Part shown: positions 7,883-16,137 of the stretch, piece after piece
How positions within the stretch are numbered: the first letter of the stretch is position 1
How the letters are laid out: each line of letters starts with the position of its first letter
Source of the DNA: Gemmatimonadota bacterium
Lineage (GTDB): Bacteria > Latescibacterota > UBA2968
Length of the DNA stretch: 36,018 bases
Reading direction: 5' to 3'
Assembly: GCA_009838845.1 (NCBI GenBank)
Contig: VXRD01000108.1
Coordinates: 1 to 36,018, forward strand
Translations under genes and position numbers: made by a program
The notes under the pieces: generated by a model
Database searches by the model: none
Seen by the model: only the letters and a program-made list of their open reading frames with translations
What the model was told of the DNA's origin: nothing

Positions 7883-8013
7883 GAAATTCTCCGTTTTGTG
7901 TATTGTGAAAAATGGATAAATTGTTACCTTATGCAGGGTCGGAGCCAAAGATATTCTGATTGCACGAATAATACAATGGGATTTTGAGACGCCACATCAT
8001 TTAATCTATCACT

Positions 8014-8678
8014 ATGCACAACTTGCCAGCGGATACCTGTCCGCTTTGCAAAAGCCAGAACACAGCCCACTATCTCCGCGACACATTCAGAGAATATCTG
8101 ATTTGTATGGATTGTTCTCTCGTCTTTGTGCCCGAAACTTTTCACCTATCAGAACAAGAGGAAAAACAGCGGTACGACCAGCACAGAAATAATCCAGAAG
8201 ACCCAAAATACAGGGCATTTTTATCGCGAATTTGCAACCCCCTGAAAGCTCGCCTACCCAAACGCGCCCACGGCCTGGATTTCGGATGCGGTCCCGGACC
8301 GACATTATCCCTTATGTTTCAAGAATCCGGACATACCGTCGATATATACGACAAATTTTACGCCCACAACCCCGAAGTCTTCCAGCGCGAATACGATTTT
8401 ATAACCGCAACAGAAGTCGTCGAACACCTGAAAATCCCCAACGTGAATTGCAAAAACTTTATCACCTTATAAAACCAGGCGGCATACTCGGCATCATGAC
8501 CAAACTCGCAATCGACAAATCCGCATTTGAAAAATGGCATTACAAAAGAGACCCAACACACATCTGTTTTTTTTCAAAATCCACATTTGAATGGTTGGGA
8601 AACACCTATAAAACAGAAATCGAATTCATCGGAGCCGATGTGATCTTAATTCACAAAACAGGAAAAGGACACAGATGA
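8014..8678 (+). pseudogene. Class I SAM methyltransferase with a frameshift
   Basis: Two overlapping frames join into one methyltransferase of about 221 residues. The first frame begins MHNLPADTCPLCKSQN and has a zinc-ribbon-like CxxC pair (CPLC and CMDC). It carries the SAM-binding loop GLDFGCGPGPT and reaches the motif ATEVVEHL, then breaks and stops at 8472. The other frame continues with NPQRELQKLYHLIKPGGILG, the expected next block of this family. The frames meet at 8430-8434 (CTGAAAATCCCC), where restoring one base (HLENPQ or HLKNPQ) would mend the gene, so one base appears to have been lost. It is either a recent pseudogene or a sequencing/assembly error beside an A-run. The stop overlaps the next start as ATGA, which argues that the intact gene was part of the operon. 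No clear ribosome site precedes 8014. Confidence 0.8.
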
Positions 8679-9667
8679 AAAAATCATTAGACACAAAACT
8701 CGCCGACATACGCAGCAATCCCAACAGCGATGCATTTATCATCGCGTATGCCGCTGATCCCGACATGTCAAAAGGACTTGCAACACTCACAGATGCCACG
8801 CCATCTATACAAGCCTATTACGATGACCTTGTGGATATCACTGAACAAGCAAAAATCGACGTTTTACTGACCTCTGTCTCCACTATGGATGTCCTGGCAC
8901 ATGAGAAACGGCTTTTTGATACATCATCCGTAACACCTGCTGTACGCGCCAATGACACAACCGACCTGTGGGATGCAACAGGCGCAGAATACACCTCCCT
9001 TCCGTCTCGCCCCTTTGCCTCACCCACAATTGAAGAAGCGCAATACGGCACGCTATTGCCCCAACCTGACCAAAAACCAAATATCGACCTCGGCCTGTAC
9101 TCCATCACATTCAACAACAACCTGGATACAGACTGGCTCTCACTGATGCAGTTCAAAGCCTTCAGAACAGAAGCCACACGCAAAGGATTTCGATACTTCC
9201 TCGAAGTCTTTAATCCCAATATAGCGGACTGCGGGTTGCGCGCAGAAGACATCCCCGCATACGTCAATGACCAGATCGCCCGGATGCTCGCCGGCATACC
9301 CCGGGCATCGCGACCCGAATTTCTAAAAATCGCCTACAACGGTCCAGAATCTATGGAAGCCCTCGTCAATTACGACTCCACAGTCGTCGTCGGCATTCTC
9401 GGCGGACCAACGAGCACCACTTACGATTCATTCAAACTCATATCTGAAGCCAAAAAACACGGCGCGCGCGTCGCCCTCTTTGGCCGCCGCATCAAAGGCG
9501 CTGAAAATCCCAGAGCATTTGTCGAAGTCTTGCGCGATATCGCAGATGGCCTTATCAGCCCGGAAGAAGGGGTCAAAATCTATCACAACACACTCAAAAA
9601 ACTCGGCATTGCGCCATTGAGAAATTTCGAAGACGACATGGTGCTCTTCACACCGGGACTGGTATAA
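8675..9667 (+). CDS. TIM-barrel aldolase-like protein
   Basis: A 330-residue cytoplasmic protein. The pattern suggests a beta/alpha barrel of the class I aldolase group: strand FLKIAYNGP with a lysine (K218) where DeoC/FbaB-like enzymes have the Schiff-base residue, then VVVGILGGPT (GGP 243-245) and RVALFGRRI (GRR 270-272), which resemble the two phosphate-binding turns. The C-terminus includes ISPEEGVKIYHNTL, as in many aldolase tails. I do not recognise a named family and infer the aldolase link from these local motifs only. The start overlaps the methyltransferase stop (ATGA), so it belongs to the same operon; a beta-propeller gene follows 17 bp after its stop. It would fit an aldol cleavage step in breakdown of a sugar acid or phosphorylated sugar. 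Confidence 0.6.
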   Translation: MKKSLDTKLADIRSNPNSDAFIIAYAADPDMSKGLATLTDATPSIQAYYDDLVDITEQAKIDVLLTSVSTMDVLAHEKRLFDTSSVTPAVRANDTTDLWDATGAEYTSLPSRPFASPTIEEAQYGTLLPQPDQKPNIDLGLYSITFNNNLDTDWLSLMQFKAFRTEATRKGFRYFLEVFNPNIADCGLRAEDIPAYVNDQIARMLAGIPRASRPEFLKIAYNGPESMEALVNYDSTVVVGILGGPTSTTYDSFKLISEAKKHGARVALFGRRIKGAENPRAFVEVLRDIADGLISPEEGVKIYHNTLKKLGIAPLRNFEDDMVLFTPGLV

Positions 9668-9684
9668 TCACAAGGAAAAATAAC

Positions 9685-10653
9685 ATGCGCGTCACGCGGC
9701 TACTCGATGCACCCATCATCACCCCGGAATTGCACCCGAGTATCGGACACAACATCCAGGGACCCTCGCTAATCCGCGTACCCGACTGGGTGCCCGAACC
9801 CCTCGGATCGTATTACCTGTATTTTGCCGACCACAAAGGAAGCTACATCCGCCTCGCATACACAGATAACCTGCGCGGACCCTGGAAAATACATCCACCG
9901 GGAACCCTGCAACTCGCCGACTCGCATTTTCCCACACAGCCACTCACCGCATCAGAAAAAGACATAGCACAAATCAAAACACTCTGGCATGCGGAAAAAG
10001 GCCCTCAAAAATTATCCCACGATCTGGTGACAGAAGCCACCACACCGCATATCGCATCGCCAGATGTACACGTCAGCCACACCGATCAAACCATTGTCAT
10101 GTACTATCACGGCCTCGAAAAACTCGCACATCAAATCAGCCGCGTCGCCACATCTGCCGATGGAATCAACTTCACAGCGCGCCCAGAAACCTTTGCCAAA
10201 AGCTATCTCAGAATTTTTCGACACGCGGGTTATGTCTATGGCATGGCAATGCCGGGCCAATTTTATCGGTCAACTGACGGATTCTCACACTTTGAAGAAG
10301 GCCCATTGCTATTCAACAAAAACATGCGCCACGCAGCTCTGTTAAAGCGAGAAAATACCTTATATATATTCTGGACACAGGTAGGAGACGTACCCGAAAG
10401 CATATTACTCAGCACCATTGACATATCGGCTGACTGGCAAAACTGGCGCGAAACAGAAAGCGTAGAAATCCTGTGCCCAGAACATCCATGGGAAGGTGCA
10501 GATGCACCTCTGGAACCCTCTATTCGCAGCGTGGCTTATGGACACGTCAACCAGTTGCGCGACCCCGCAATCTTTGAAGAAAATGGCCACATCTATTTGC
10601 TATATGCCGTCGCAGGAGAAAGCGGCATAGCCATCGCCGAAGTAGAACTATAA
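9685..10653 (+). CDS. GH43-like five-bladed beta-propeller protein
   Basis: A 322-residue protein with the repeated blade signature of the GH43/GH68 superfamily. Examples are NIQGPSLIRVPDW early on, YYLYFADHKGSYIRLAYTDN with the typical YYLYxAxH phrase, SPDVHVSHTDQTIVMYYHG in the middle, and LRDPAIFEENGHIYLLYAVAGE near the end. Conserved acids such as D in RDPAIFEE match positions used in this fold, but I cannot assign a full catalytic triad. There is no signal peptide, so it is probably cytoplasmic, unusual for a polysaccharide hydrolase; it may act on a small glycoside, or not be a hydrolase. AAGGA lies eight bases before the ATG. It sits between the aldolase-like and aminotransferase genes in the same direction. 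Confidence 0.65.
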   Translation: MRVTRLLDAPIITPELHPSIGHNIQGPSLIRVPDWVPEPLGSYYLYFADHKGSYIRLAYTDNLRGPWKIHPPGTLQLADSHFPTQPLTASEKDIAQIKTLWHAEKGPQKLSHDLVTEATTPHIASPDVHVSHTDQTIVMYYHGLEKLAHQISRVATSADGINFTARPETFAKSYLRIFRHAGYVYGMAMPGQFYRSTDGFSHFEEGPLLFNKNMRHAALLKRENTLYIFWTQVGDVPESILLSTIDISADWQNWRETESVEILCPEHPWEGADAPLEPSIRSVAYGHVNQLRDPAIFEENGHIYLLYAVAGESGIAIAEVEL

Positions 10654-10686
10654 ATCACATCACCAATCTCTTTCATAGAGGCGAAC

Positions 10687-11823
10687 ATGTCGAGTTTACC
10701 TCCCAATAGTGACCCCGATAAACTCCTGGAATACTCTGTCGTCTATACAGACCGCGCACTCAACCACATGTCGCAATCCTTCCAGAGCATCATGCGAGAT
10801 ATCTCCACCACACTCAAAAAAGTGTATTGCGCCAGCGCGGTCATTGTCGTACCCGGCAGTGGCACATTCGGCATGGAAGCCGTAGCGCGACAATTTGCCA
10901 CAGACAAAAAATGCCTGGTCATTCGCAATGGATGGTTCAGCTATCGCTGGACCCAAATCTTCGAAATGGGCGACATCCCATCCCAATCCATAGTCCTTAA
11001 AGCGCGGCGCACAGGCGAAGACAAACACGCCCCATTTGCACCTCCGCCCATCGAAGAGGTCACAGAGACAATCGCATCGGAAAAACCGGACTTTGTCTTC
11101 GCGCCACACGTCGAAACCGCATCCGGGATCATTCTGCCCGACGACTACATCTGTTCCGTAGCAGATGCCATACACGCTGCTGGCGGCCTGCTAATATTGG
11201 ACTGCATCGCCTCGGGAACAATCTGGGTCGATATGAAAGCCAGCGGTGTCGATATCCTGATCAGCGCCCCACAAAAAGGCTGGAGTGCCGCTGCGTGTTG
11301 TGGCCTCGTCATGCTCTCTTCCTCTGCACTGGAAAAAATTGAATCCACAACCAGCACCAGTTTTACCTGCGACCTGCACAAATGGCTTCAAATTATGGAA
11401 GCTTACGAAGGTGGCGGCCATGCGTATCACGCAACCATGCCTACGGATGCCCTCACAGTTTTTCGCAACACAATGAAAGAAACCGAAAATTACGGCTTTG
11501 AAAAAATTTGCGCGCAACAACGCGAACTCGGCGACAAAGTGCGGGCACTCTTAAACAGCAAAGGCATAAAAAGCGTAGCCGCAGAGGGATTCCAGGCACC
11601 GGGCGTGGTGGTCAGCTACACCGAAGACCCCGACATACACACCGGAAAAAAATTTATGGACGCGGGCCTTCAAATCGCCGCTGGCGTACCCTTGCAATGC
11701 GACGAACCAGAGGATTTTCAAACCTTTCGCCTGGGCCTATTCGGCCTGGACAAACTCCAGAACATCGACCGCACCGTCCAAAAACTCGACGACGCCCTCT
11801 CGCAAATGCGAATAGACGAATAG
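10687..11823 (+). CDS. Class V aminotransferase (serine/alanine-glyoxylate type)
   Basis: A 378-residue PLP enzyme of fold type I. The phosphate-binding turn is VPGSGTFGMEA (56-65), the PLP-stacking aspartate is D172 in LLILDCIASG, and the Schiff-base lysine is K197 in SAPQKGWSA. This order matches alanine-glyoxylate/serine-pyruvate aminotransferases, which swap amino groups between small 2-oxo acids and amino acids. The start has GAGG seven bases upstream. The gene follows the beta-propeller gene by 33 bp and precedes a mannonate-dehydratase-like gene. Its last residues, MRIDE and the TAG stop, are encoded by an 8-bp tandem repeat (GACGAATA), so the natural C-terminus may have been replaced. 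Substrate is unknown; glyoxylate or pyruvate from the neighbouring aldolases is a reasonable guess. Confidence 0.85.
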   Translation: MSSLPPNSDPDKLLEYSVVYTDRALNHMSQSFQSIMRDISTTLKKVYCASAVIVVPGSGTFGMEAVARQFATDKKCLVIRNGWFSYRWTQIFEMGDIPSQSIVLKARRTGEDKHAPFAPPPIEEVTETIASEKPDFVFAPHVETASGIILPDDYICSVADAIHAAGGLLILDCIASGTIWVDMKASGVDILISAPQKGWSAAACCGLVMLSSSALEKIESTTSTSFTCDLHKWLQIMEAYEGGGHAYHATMPTDALTVFRNTMKETENYGFEKICAQQRELGDKVRALLNSKGIKSVAAEGFQAPGVVVSYTEDPDIHTGKKFMDAGLQIAAGVPLQCDEPEDFQTFRLGLFGLDKLQNIDRTVQKLDDALSQMRIDE

Positions 11824-11935
11824 ACGAACCCCGCCCAACCACCCAAAACCTCTGGATTGCGGCTAAAACCATGCCGCAATGACGGCTTTCATGTACATTA
11901 CCTGTTTCATTGATTCGTTGATTCGTTGATTCGTC
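11815..11935. repeat. Octamer repeat element with central hairpin
   Basis: GACGAATA (11815-11822) is followed by a partial copy, and together they code the last residues and stop of the aminotransferase. A perfect hairpin ATTGCGGC/GCCGCAAT (11856-11863, 11873-11880) lies in the middle. Three copies of GATTCGTT/C (11912-11935) end the element; their core ATTCG is the reverse complement of CGAAT. The rest of the 11824-11977 gap holds only the ribosome site of the next gene. The hairpin lacks a T-run, so it is not a standard terminator. Confidence 0.7.
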
Positions 11936-11977
11936 ACTGCGTTCATCGGTGGTTGCATTTTGAAAAGGAGAAATATC

Positions 11978-12958
11978 ATGTACGTAGGCACACAGTACTT
12001 CGGCACATCAAAAATAGAAATGGAATTTCTATCTCGCCATGGCGTCACCCATTTTGACGCCACAGTCGATGGCATGGATGCCGACACCCTCACGCGGCAC
12101 AGAGAAGAAGCAGCCGCTTACGGAGTCGAACTCGAAATGATTCACGTCCCCCCAATGGACAGCATCCCCATGGCAAAAGACCCGCAACGCGACAAAGACA
12201 TCGACCTGTTCTGTCAATACATCGAAAACGCGCATAAAGCCGGACTGCGAGGTCTAAACTACAACTTCTGCGTCTTGCGCGCACCTTCCGGCGGCCTTGT
12301 ACAGCGCACCGGGCGCAGGCCGGGTCGCGGCGGAACAACGTACAGCTCTTTTGTCCTCTCCGAATACGACAACGACACCCTCACCGACATCGGTCGCGTG
12401 AGCCGAGAAGAAGCTTTTGAACGGGCCGCGTACTTTCTCGAACGCATCATACCCGTAGCAGAAGAATACAAAATACAGATGGCGTGCCACCTCAACGACC
12501 CGCCAGCACCTGTGCTAAACGGCGTAGAAAAATGGAATTATCCCGTATTTGAAGGCCTGAAGCGATTCAGCGAACTGGTTGACAGCCCCTATCACGGATT
12601 CAATTTCTGCTGTGGCGTAGCCGCTGAAGGACTGGAAAACCCGGCCGGAGAACTCCCGCCCATCGTCAAATATTTCGCAGAAAGAAAAAAAATCTTCAAC
12701 ATACACTTCAGAAACATCCGCGGAGGCCTGCACGACTTTTGCGAAACCTGGCCAGATGAAGGCGACGTCAACATGTACGAAATCGTAAAAGCCTTACACC
12801 AGGCAGGCTATCCCTACATGCTCATGCCCGACCACGCCCCCCGCCATCCCGACGACACAGCTCCCGAAGGCGTCTCCAGCCGCGTAACCCAGGCGTGGGC
12901 ATTCCAATTTGGATACATCATCGCATTGATCCAGGCAGTCGAAAACGAAAGCAAATAG
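11978..12958 (+). CDS. Mannonate dehydratase (UxuA)-like protein
   Basis: A 326-residue TIM-barrel protein. The C-terminal half matches the UxuA pattern: H171-LNDPPAP, then GFNFCCG (C211/C212), IHFRNIRGG (H243), GDVNMYEIVKAL and MLMPDH (D285, H286). In mannonate dehydratase a Cys, two His and an Asp of this kind bind the metal that drives dehydration of D-mannonate to 2-keto-3-deoxygluconate. The protein is shorter than typical UxuA (about 390 residues) and the N-terminal half is divergent, so a related sugar acid is equally likely. The ATG at 11978 has AAGGAG eight bases upstream; an in-frame TTG at 11960 overlaps that site and is rejected. The RraA-family gene follows after 14 bp. Confidence 0.8.
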   Translation: MYVGTQYFGTSKIEMEFLSRHGVTHFDATVDGMDADTLTRHREEAAAYGVELEMIHVPPMDSIPMAKDPQRDKDIDLFCQYIENAHKAGLRGLNYNFCVLRAPSGGLVQRTGRRPGRGGTTYSSFVLSEYDNDTLTDIGRVSREEAFERAAYFLERIIPVAEEYKIQMACHLNDPPAPVLNGVEKWNYPVFEGLKRFSELVDSPYHGFNFCCGVAAEGLENPAGELPPIVKYFAERKKIFNIHFRNIRGGLHDFCETWPDEGDVNMYEIVKALHQAGYPYMLMPDHAPRHPDDTAPEGVSSRVTQAWAFQFGYIIALIQAVENESK

Positions 12959-12972
12959 AAACAGGAGAATAC

Positions 12973-13710
12973 ATGGCAATTGTACAACCCACCCCCGATC
13001 ACGTATTGGACAAAGCAACGCGAGAAGCACTCAAGCGCGTGAACACAACCGCTGTGGTCGATGTGCTCGCTCGCAATGGCTACGACGCGCGATACACCTA
13101 CATGCCCAATCTGCAAACCATGAACCCCGGGGAACGACTGGTCGCCAGAGCAATCACCGTGCGCTTTGTACCCTCGCGCCCCGATGCCGACGAAGAAAAA
13201 CCAGACGGTGAAGAATCCCCTGAATACGCCGCCTTTGAACTCGCCGGTCCGGGCGATGTCATCGTCATGGAATCCATGCGCACCAAATTGATGTCCATTG
13301 GCGGAGACATCAAATTTCTTCGCTTAAAACAGCGAGGAGTTGATGGGCTGATCTGCGATGGCGGCATCCGCGACATGCACACCGTCAAAGACTACGGCGT
13401 CATGTTGTGGGGATATGGCAAAACATCAAACCTCGGCACCCGCGTTGGAACCCCATATTCGACCAATGACTGGGTACAGGTCGATGGCGTCCTCGTCAGG
13501 CCGGGAGACTACATCGTAGCCGACGACGACGGCGTAGTGGTCATCCCGCGCAAAGTCGCGCCGGAAATGGCTCAAAAAGCGATAGAATACGACGACCTCG
13601 AAGAATGGATCAGAAGGCGCCTGGACACGGAAAATCTCTCCCCGGGCAAATACTATCCGCCAGATGAAGAAACATTCGAGCTATATCGCAAATGGAAGAA
13701 GGGATTATGA
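12973..13710 (+). CDS. RraA-family aldolase/decarboxylase-like protein
   Basis: A 245-residue protein of the RraA/HMG-aldolase (demethylmenaquinone methyltransferase-like) family. The hallmark GLICDGGIRD lies at 125-134 (D129, R133, D134), preceded by the GDVIVME strand and followed by VQVDGVLVRPGDYIVADDDGVVVIP. Catabolic members cleave 4-hydroxy-4-methyl-2-oxoglutarate or related acids to pyruvate, or decarboxylate oxaloacetate, using Mg2+. RraA itself binds RNase E, but neither the length nor this setting suits that role. The C-terminus carries an extra ~50-residue helical tail. The ATG is preceded by AGGAG at good spacing; longer starts overlap the upstream gene. It is placed between UxuA-like and GNAT genes, in line with a lower step of sugar-acid breakdown. 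Confidence 0.85.
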   Translation: MAIVQPTPDHVLDKATREALKRVNTTAVVDVLARNGYDARYTYMPNLQTMNPGERLVARAITVRFVPSRPDADEEKPDGEESPEYAAFELAGPGDVIVMESMRTKLMSIGGDIKFLRLKQRGVDGLICDGGIRDMHTVKDYGVMLWGYGKTSNLGTRVGTPYSTNDWVQVDGVLVRPGDYIVADDDGVVVIPRKVAPEMAQKAIEYDDLEEWIRRRLDTENLSPGKYYPPDEETFELYRKWKKGL

Positions 13711-14159
13711 TCGAGATTCGTCGGGGGCGACGAAAAGATGCGTCCAATATCGTAGATTTTCAGATCCGAATGGCAAAAGAAGCGGAAGATCTTACACTGG
13801 ATCAACCAACCGTTGAAAAAGGCGTACAGGCCGTTTTTGACGATCCCCACAAAGGGGCGTATTGGATTGCCGAGTTAGACGGTAAAGTCGTCGGCTGCTT
13901 GCTCACCGTCCCCGAATGGAGTGACTGGCGCAACGGAACCGTATTGTGGATTCATTCGGTCTATGTAATTCCCGGCGCACGGCGGCGCGGCGTTTTCAGG
14001 ATGATGTATGAAAACTTAAAAACCAGAGTCGAACAATCCGCCGACCTGCGCGGACTCAGGCTTTATGTCGAACGGGAAAACGAACGAGCGCAAAAAACTT
14101 ATAACGCAATGGGAATGGATGGCAACCACTACAAAATGTTTGAGTGGATGGACGAATAG
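13707..14159 (+). CDS. GNAT family N-acetyltransferase
   Basis: A 150-residue protein with the GNAT fold: an N-terminal IEIRRGRRKDASNIVDFQ, the strand YWIAELDGKVVGCLLT, then the acetyl-CoA-binding segment VYVIPGARRRGVFRMMYE and the C-terminal ERENERAQKTYNAMGM. The target is unknown. The start is taken as ATG 13707, which overlaps the RraA stop as ATGA; an ATG five codons earlier is possible but would sit deeper in the upstream gene. The stop codon (GACGAATAG) is the first unit of the GACGAATA tandem repeat, as for the aminotransferase. It is last in the plus-strand run and converges with the DUF1028 gene. Confidence 0.85.
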   Translation: MIEIRRGRRKDASNIVDFQIRMAKEAEDLTLDQPTVEKGVQAVFDDPHKGAYWIAELDGKVVGCLLTVPEWSDWRNGTVLWIHSVYVIPGARRRGVFRMMYENLKTRVEQSADLRGLRLYVERENERAQKTYNAMGMDGNHYKMFEWMDE

Positions 14160-14286
14160 ACGAATAGACGAATAGACGAATAGACGAATAGACGAATAGA
14201 CGAATGGCAGTACATACTGACTTTGGGGGGCGGGGCGGGATTCGCTGATTCGCTGATTCGCTGATTCGCTGATTCGTAGATTCTTC
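14151..14286. repeat. Octamer arrays between convergent genes
   Basis: Six perfect GACGAATA copies plus a seventh ending in G (14151-14206) start inside the last codons of the GNAT gene. After a 32-bp gap that includes a G-rich run, four GATTCGCT copies and two decayed ones follow (14239-14286) up to the stop of the convergent DUF1028 gene. Seen on the minus strand the second array also reads CGAAT every 8 bp. The two arrays could pair through CGAAT/ATTCG cores into a long imperfect hairpin. Confidence 0.85.
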
Positions 14287-15290
14287 TACTCTTTCATACC
14301 CTGTACCAGACGATTGATGAGATCGGGGTCGTCGGGAAGGAGTTCGGAAGCGGGAAGTCGGGAAAGAATCTCAGCCCAGCGTTTGTTTTGTTTGTATGCC
14401 CGGGCGAGAAAGGAAATCGCCTGATCGGGCTTGCCCTTCTCGGCGAGGGTAACGCCAACCCAAAAGGTGGCCTCGCCATTGGTGGCTTTATCGGGCACGA
14501 TCTCAGTGGCCGTGCGATAGGCGACAAGTGCCTTTTCAATATCGCCCTTACCAAGCCATTCATCGCCCTCATTGAGCTTGAGATAGGCGCGTTGCAAGGT
14601 AACGAGCCGGCGCAACTCAACAACGGGATTGGGATGATCTTCAACGCGGAGCTCAAACAATCGATCTCCCCATGTCCATGGCCTATTTGTATTTTTGGGA
14701 CCTACAATGAGAATAGCAGCCGATTGCCTGCCGCGAATATCGCCGCCTTCGGCTTCTGCTGCTTCAAGGGCTGCGAGCATGCGCTCGGCAAGGTCACCCG
14801 TGGAAGATTCATAGGCTTTGCTCATCGCAGCCCAAACCGTGGGTTTTTCCATCAGATTGGCCTGCACGGAATATTGCGTACCGGTTTGATGCCCGGCGGC
14901 ATAAATGGCGCGCTTGCCCGTATGAGCGGCAACATTGCCATTGGCGTCAACCATTGCAACCTGACGTACTTCGGCATCCTTATCCGCTGAAACGAGCGCT
15001 TTGAGCGCTTCGGGAGCAGTCCGCCCCATCCGCATCAGATCCAGACCGAGCGGTCCATAAGCGGGATCGACCAGAGATTGCGTGGCAACAGCTCCCACGC
15101 CGGGTTCAGCCCAGGGCACAATGGGACCAACAGAGAAAAAATGCGATTGCACGGCCACACCGAGTTGTCCCGTGGTCGAATCGCGGGCGACAATAGAATA
15201 AGTTGCAACCGGGCGACGAGGCATTACTTCCTCAGCTTGAAGTGGAAGCAAAAATAAAAAGGCGCTTAAGACAAAGACCACGCGTTTCAT
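14286..15290 (-). CDS. Exported DUF1028 (Ntn-hydrolase-fold) protein with TPR tail
   Basis: A 334-residue protein. A signal peptide (MKRVVFVLSAFLFLLPLQA) is followed by the DUF1028 domain, recognised by ATYSIVARDSTTGQLGVAVQ, then VGAVATQSLVDPAYGP and MVDANGNVAAHTG. DUF1028 proteins have an Ntn-hydrolase-like fold and are suspected amidohydrolases; activity is unproven. From about residue 235 the sequence becomes TPR-like (AYLKLNEGDEWLGKGDIEKA and the next pair), a tail some family members have. The start is ATG 15290 with GAGGGG upstream; a GTG two codons earlier is less likely. It follows the outer-membrane protein gene by 19 bp on the same strand, so the pair may be coexpressed in the envelope. 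Confidence 0.85.
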   Translation of the reverse strand: MKRVVFVLSAFLFLLPLQAEEVMPRRPVATYSIVARDSTTGQLGVAVQSHFFSVGPIVPWAEPGVGAVATQSLVDPAYGPLGLDLMRMGRTAPEALKALVSADKDAEVRQVAMVDANGNVAAHTGKRAIYAAGHQTGTQYSVQANLMEKPTVWAAMSKAYESSTGDLAERMLAALEAAEAEGGDIRGRQSAAILIVGPKNTNRPWTWGDRLFELRVEDHPNPVVELRRLVTLQRAYLKLNEGDEWLGKGDIEKALVAYRTATEIVPDKATNGEATFWVGVTLAEKGKPDQAISFLARAYKQNKRWAEILSRLPASELLPDDPDLINRLVQGMKE

Positions 15291-15309
15291 GCCCACCCCT
15301 CAAAAAAAA

Positions 15310-16107
15310 TTAAAACTTTCCAAAATACGCAATGCGAAGCTCCCGATCGGGATGTGGATTTTGCATGCCATTGCGGAAAATATTCTTCAAATCAAATTCC
15401 AGAGCAAATGCCTCAGACAGCATCCATCTGATACCGGCGTTGAAAAATCCCTTTCCAGAACCCAGGCTATTGTCCGAATTATCGTTCAATCCAAAATCGT
15501 ATTCCGCCAGCACCATCACATATTTTCCAAACCCTGTATCTACCCCGACATAACCCGTAAAATCATCATCACCATCGCCATCTTCAAAACTTCGGTTCGC
15601 CCCAACGTGAAGACCCGTATGCCCCAAAGGCAACTTAAAATTTTTGCTGGCAACGACATAAATCCCCTTGGACTTGCGGGTATAGCGCTTCGACTCATCA
15701 TCGAACATCCCGTACCCCTGCGATGTATAACCCACTGCCAGAGCCGGAATTGTATATCCCTCTTCAAGCACCCGCACGCGACCTGAAAACTCGATCCGCG
15801 GGTTTAAATCCAGCGCATCGTTTCCCAAAAGATCGCTCCCGCCAAAAGACACCCCAACCATACCCCGGCTGAACAAACCGACCGATACACCGCCCAAAAT
15901 CCCATCGCCTCCATAAAACCGCAGATCCAACCCCAGACCGCGACTGGGCAACAAACCCGCCGTGGGGGCTTCAACCAATTGCCGCGGCTGTAAGTCTTGC
16001 TGTGCCCAAACCGGTACAAATGCCATAACACAAACACACATGGCAAGCGTACAGTGCGTAAACCAACACATCCAAATGGATCTGCGATTATATCCTCTTT
16101 GGAACAC
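15310..16107 (-). CDS. Outer-membrane beta-barrel protein, YjbH-like
   Basis: A 265-residue exported protein. The first ~36 residues form a long signal peptide ending VMAFVPVWAQQ. The mature start RQLVEAPTAGLLPSRGLGLD matches the opening of YjbH-like and related outer-membrane proteins. Alternating strands follow (VSVGLFSRGMVGVSFGGSD, YVMVLAEYDFGL, FFNAGIRWML) and the last residue is phenylalanine (IAYFGKF), the usual signal for outer-membrane insertion. It is shorter than Proteobacterial YjbH. The start is GTG 16107 with GGGAGG upstream. It follows tsaE by 30 bp on the same strand. Role unknown; transport of a surface polysaccharide is known for some relatives only. Confidence 0.7.
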   Translation of the reverse strand: MFQRGYNRRSIWMCWFTHCTLAMCVCVMAFVPVWAQQDLQPRQLVEAPTAGLLPSRGLGLDLRFYGGDGILGGVSVGLFSRGMVGVSFGGSDLLGNDALDLNPRIEFSGRVRVLEEGYTIPALAVGYTSQGYGMFDDESKRYTRKSKGIYVVASKNFKLPLGHTGLHVGANRSFEDGDGDDDFTGYVGVDTGFGKYVMVLAEYDFGLNDNSDNSLGSGKGFFNAGIRWMLSEAFALEFDLKNIFRNGMQNPHPDRELRIAYFGKF

Positions 16108-16137
16108 GTCACTCCCTCCCGGTCTGACTGAATGACG

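Noticed and set aside
12973-13710. RraA as RNase E inhibitor
   Set aside because: The protein is longer than RraA proper and lies within a sugar-acid-type gene cluster, so a lyase role is more likely.
14151-14286. CRISPR-like array
   Set aside because: Units are 8 bp and contiguous with no unique spacers, so it is a simple tandem repeat.
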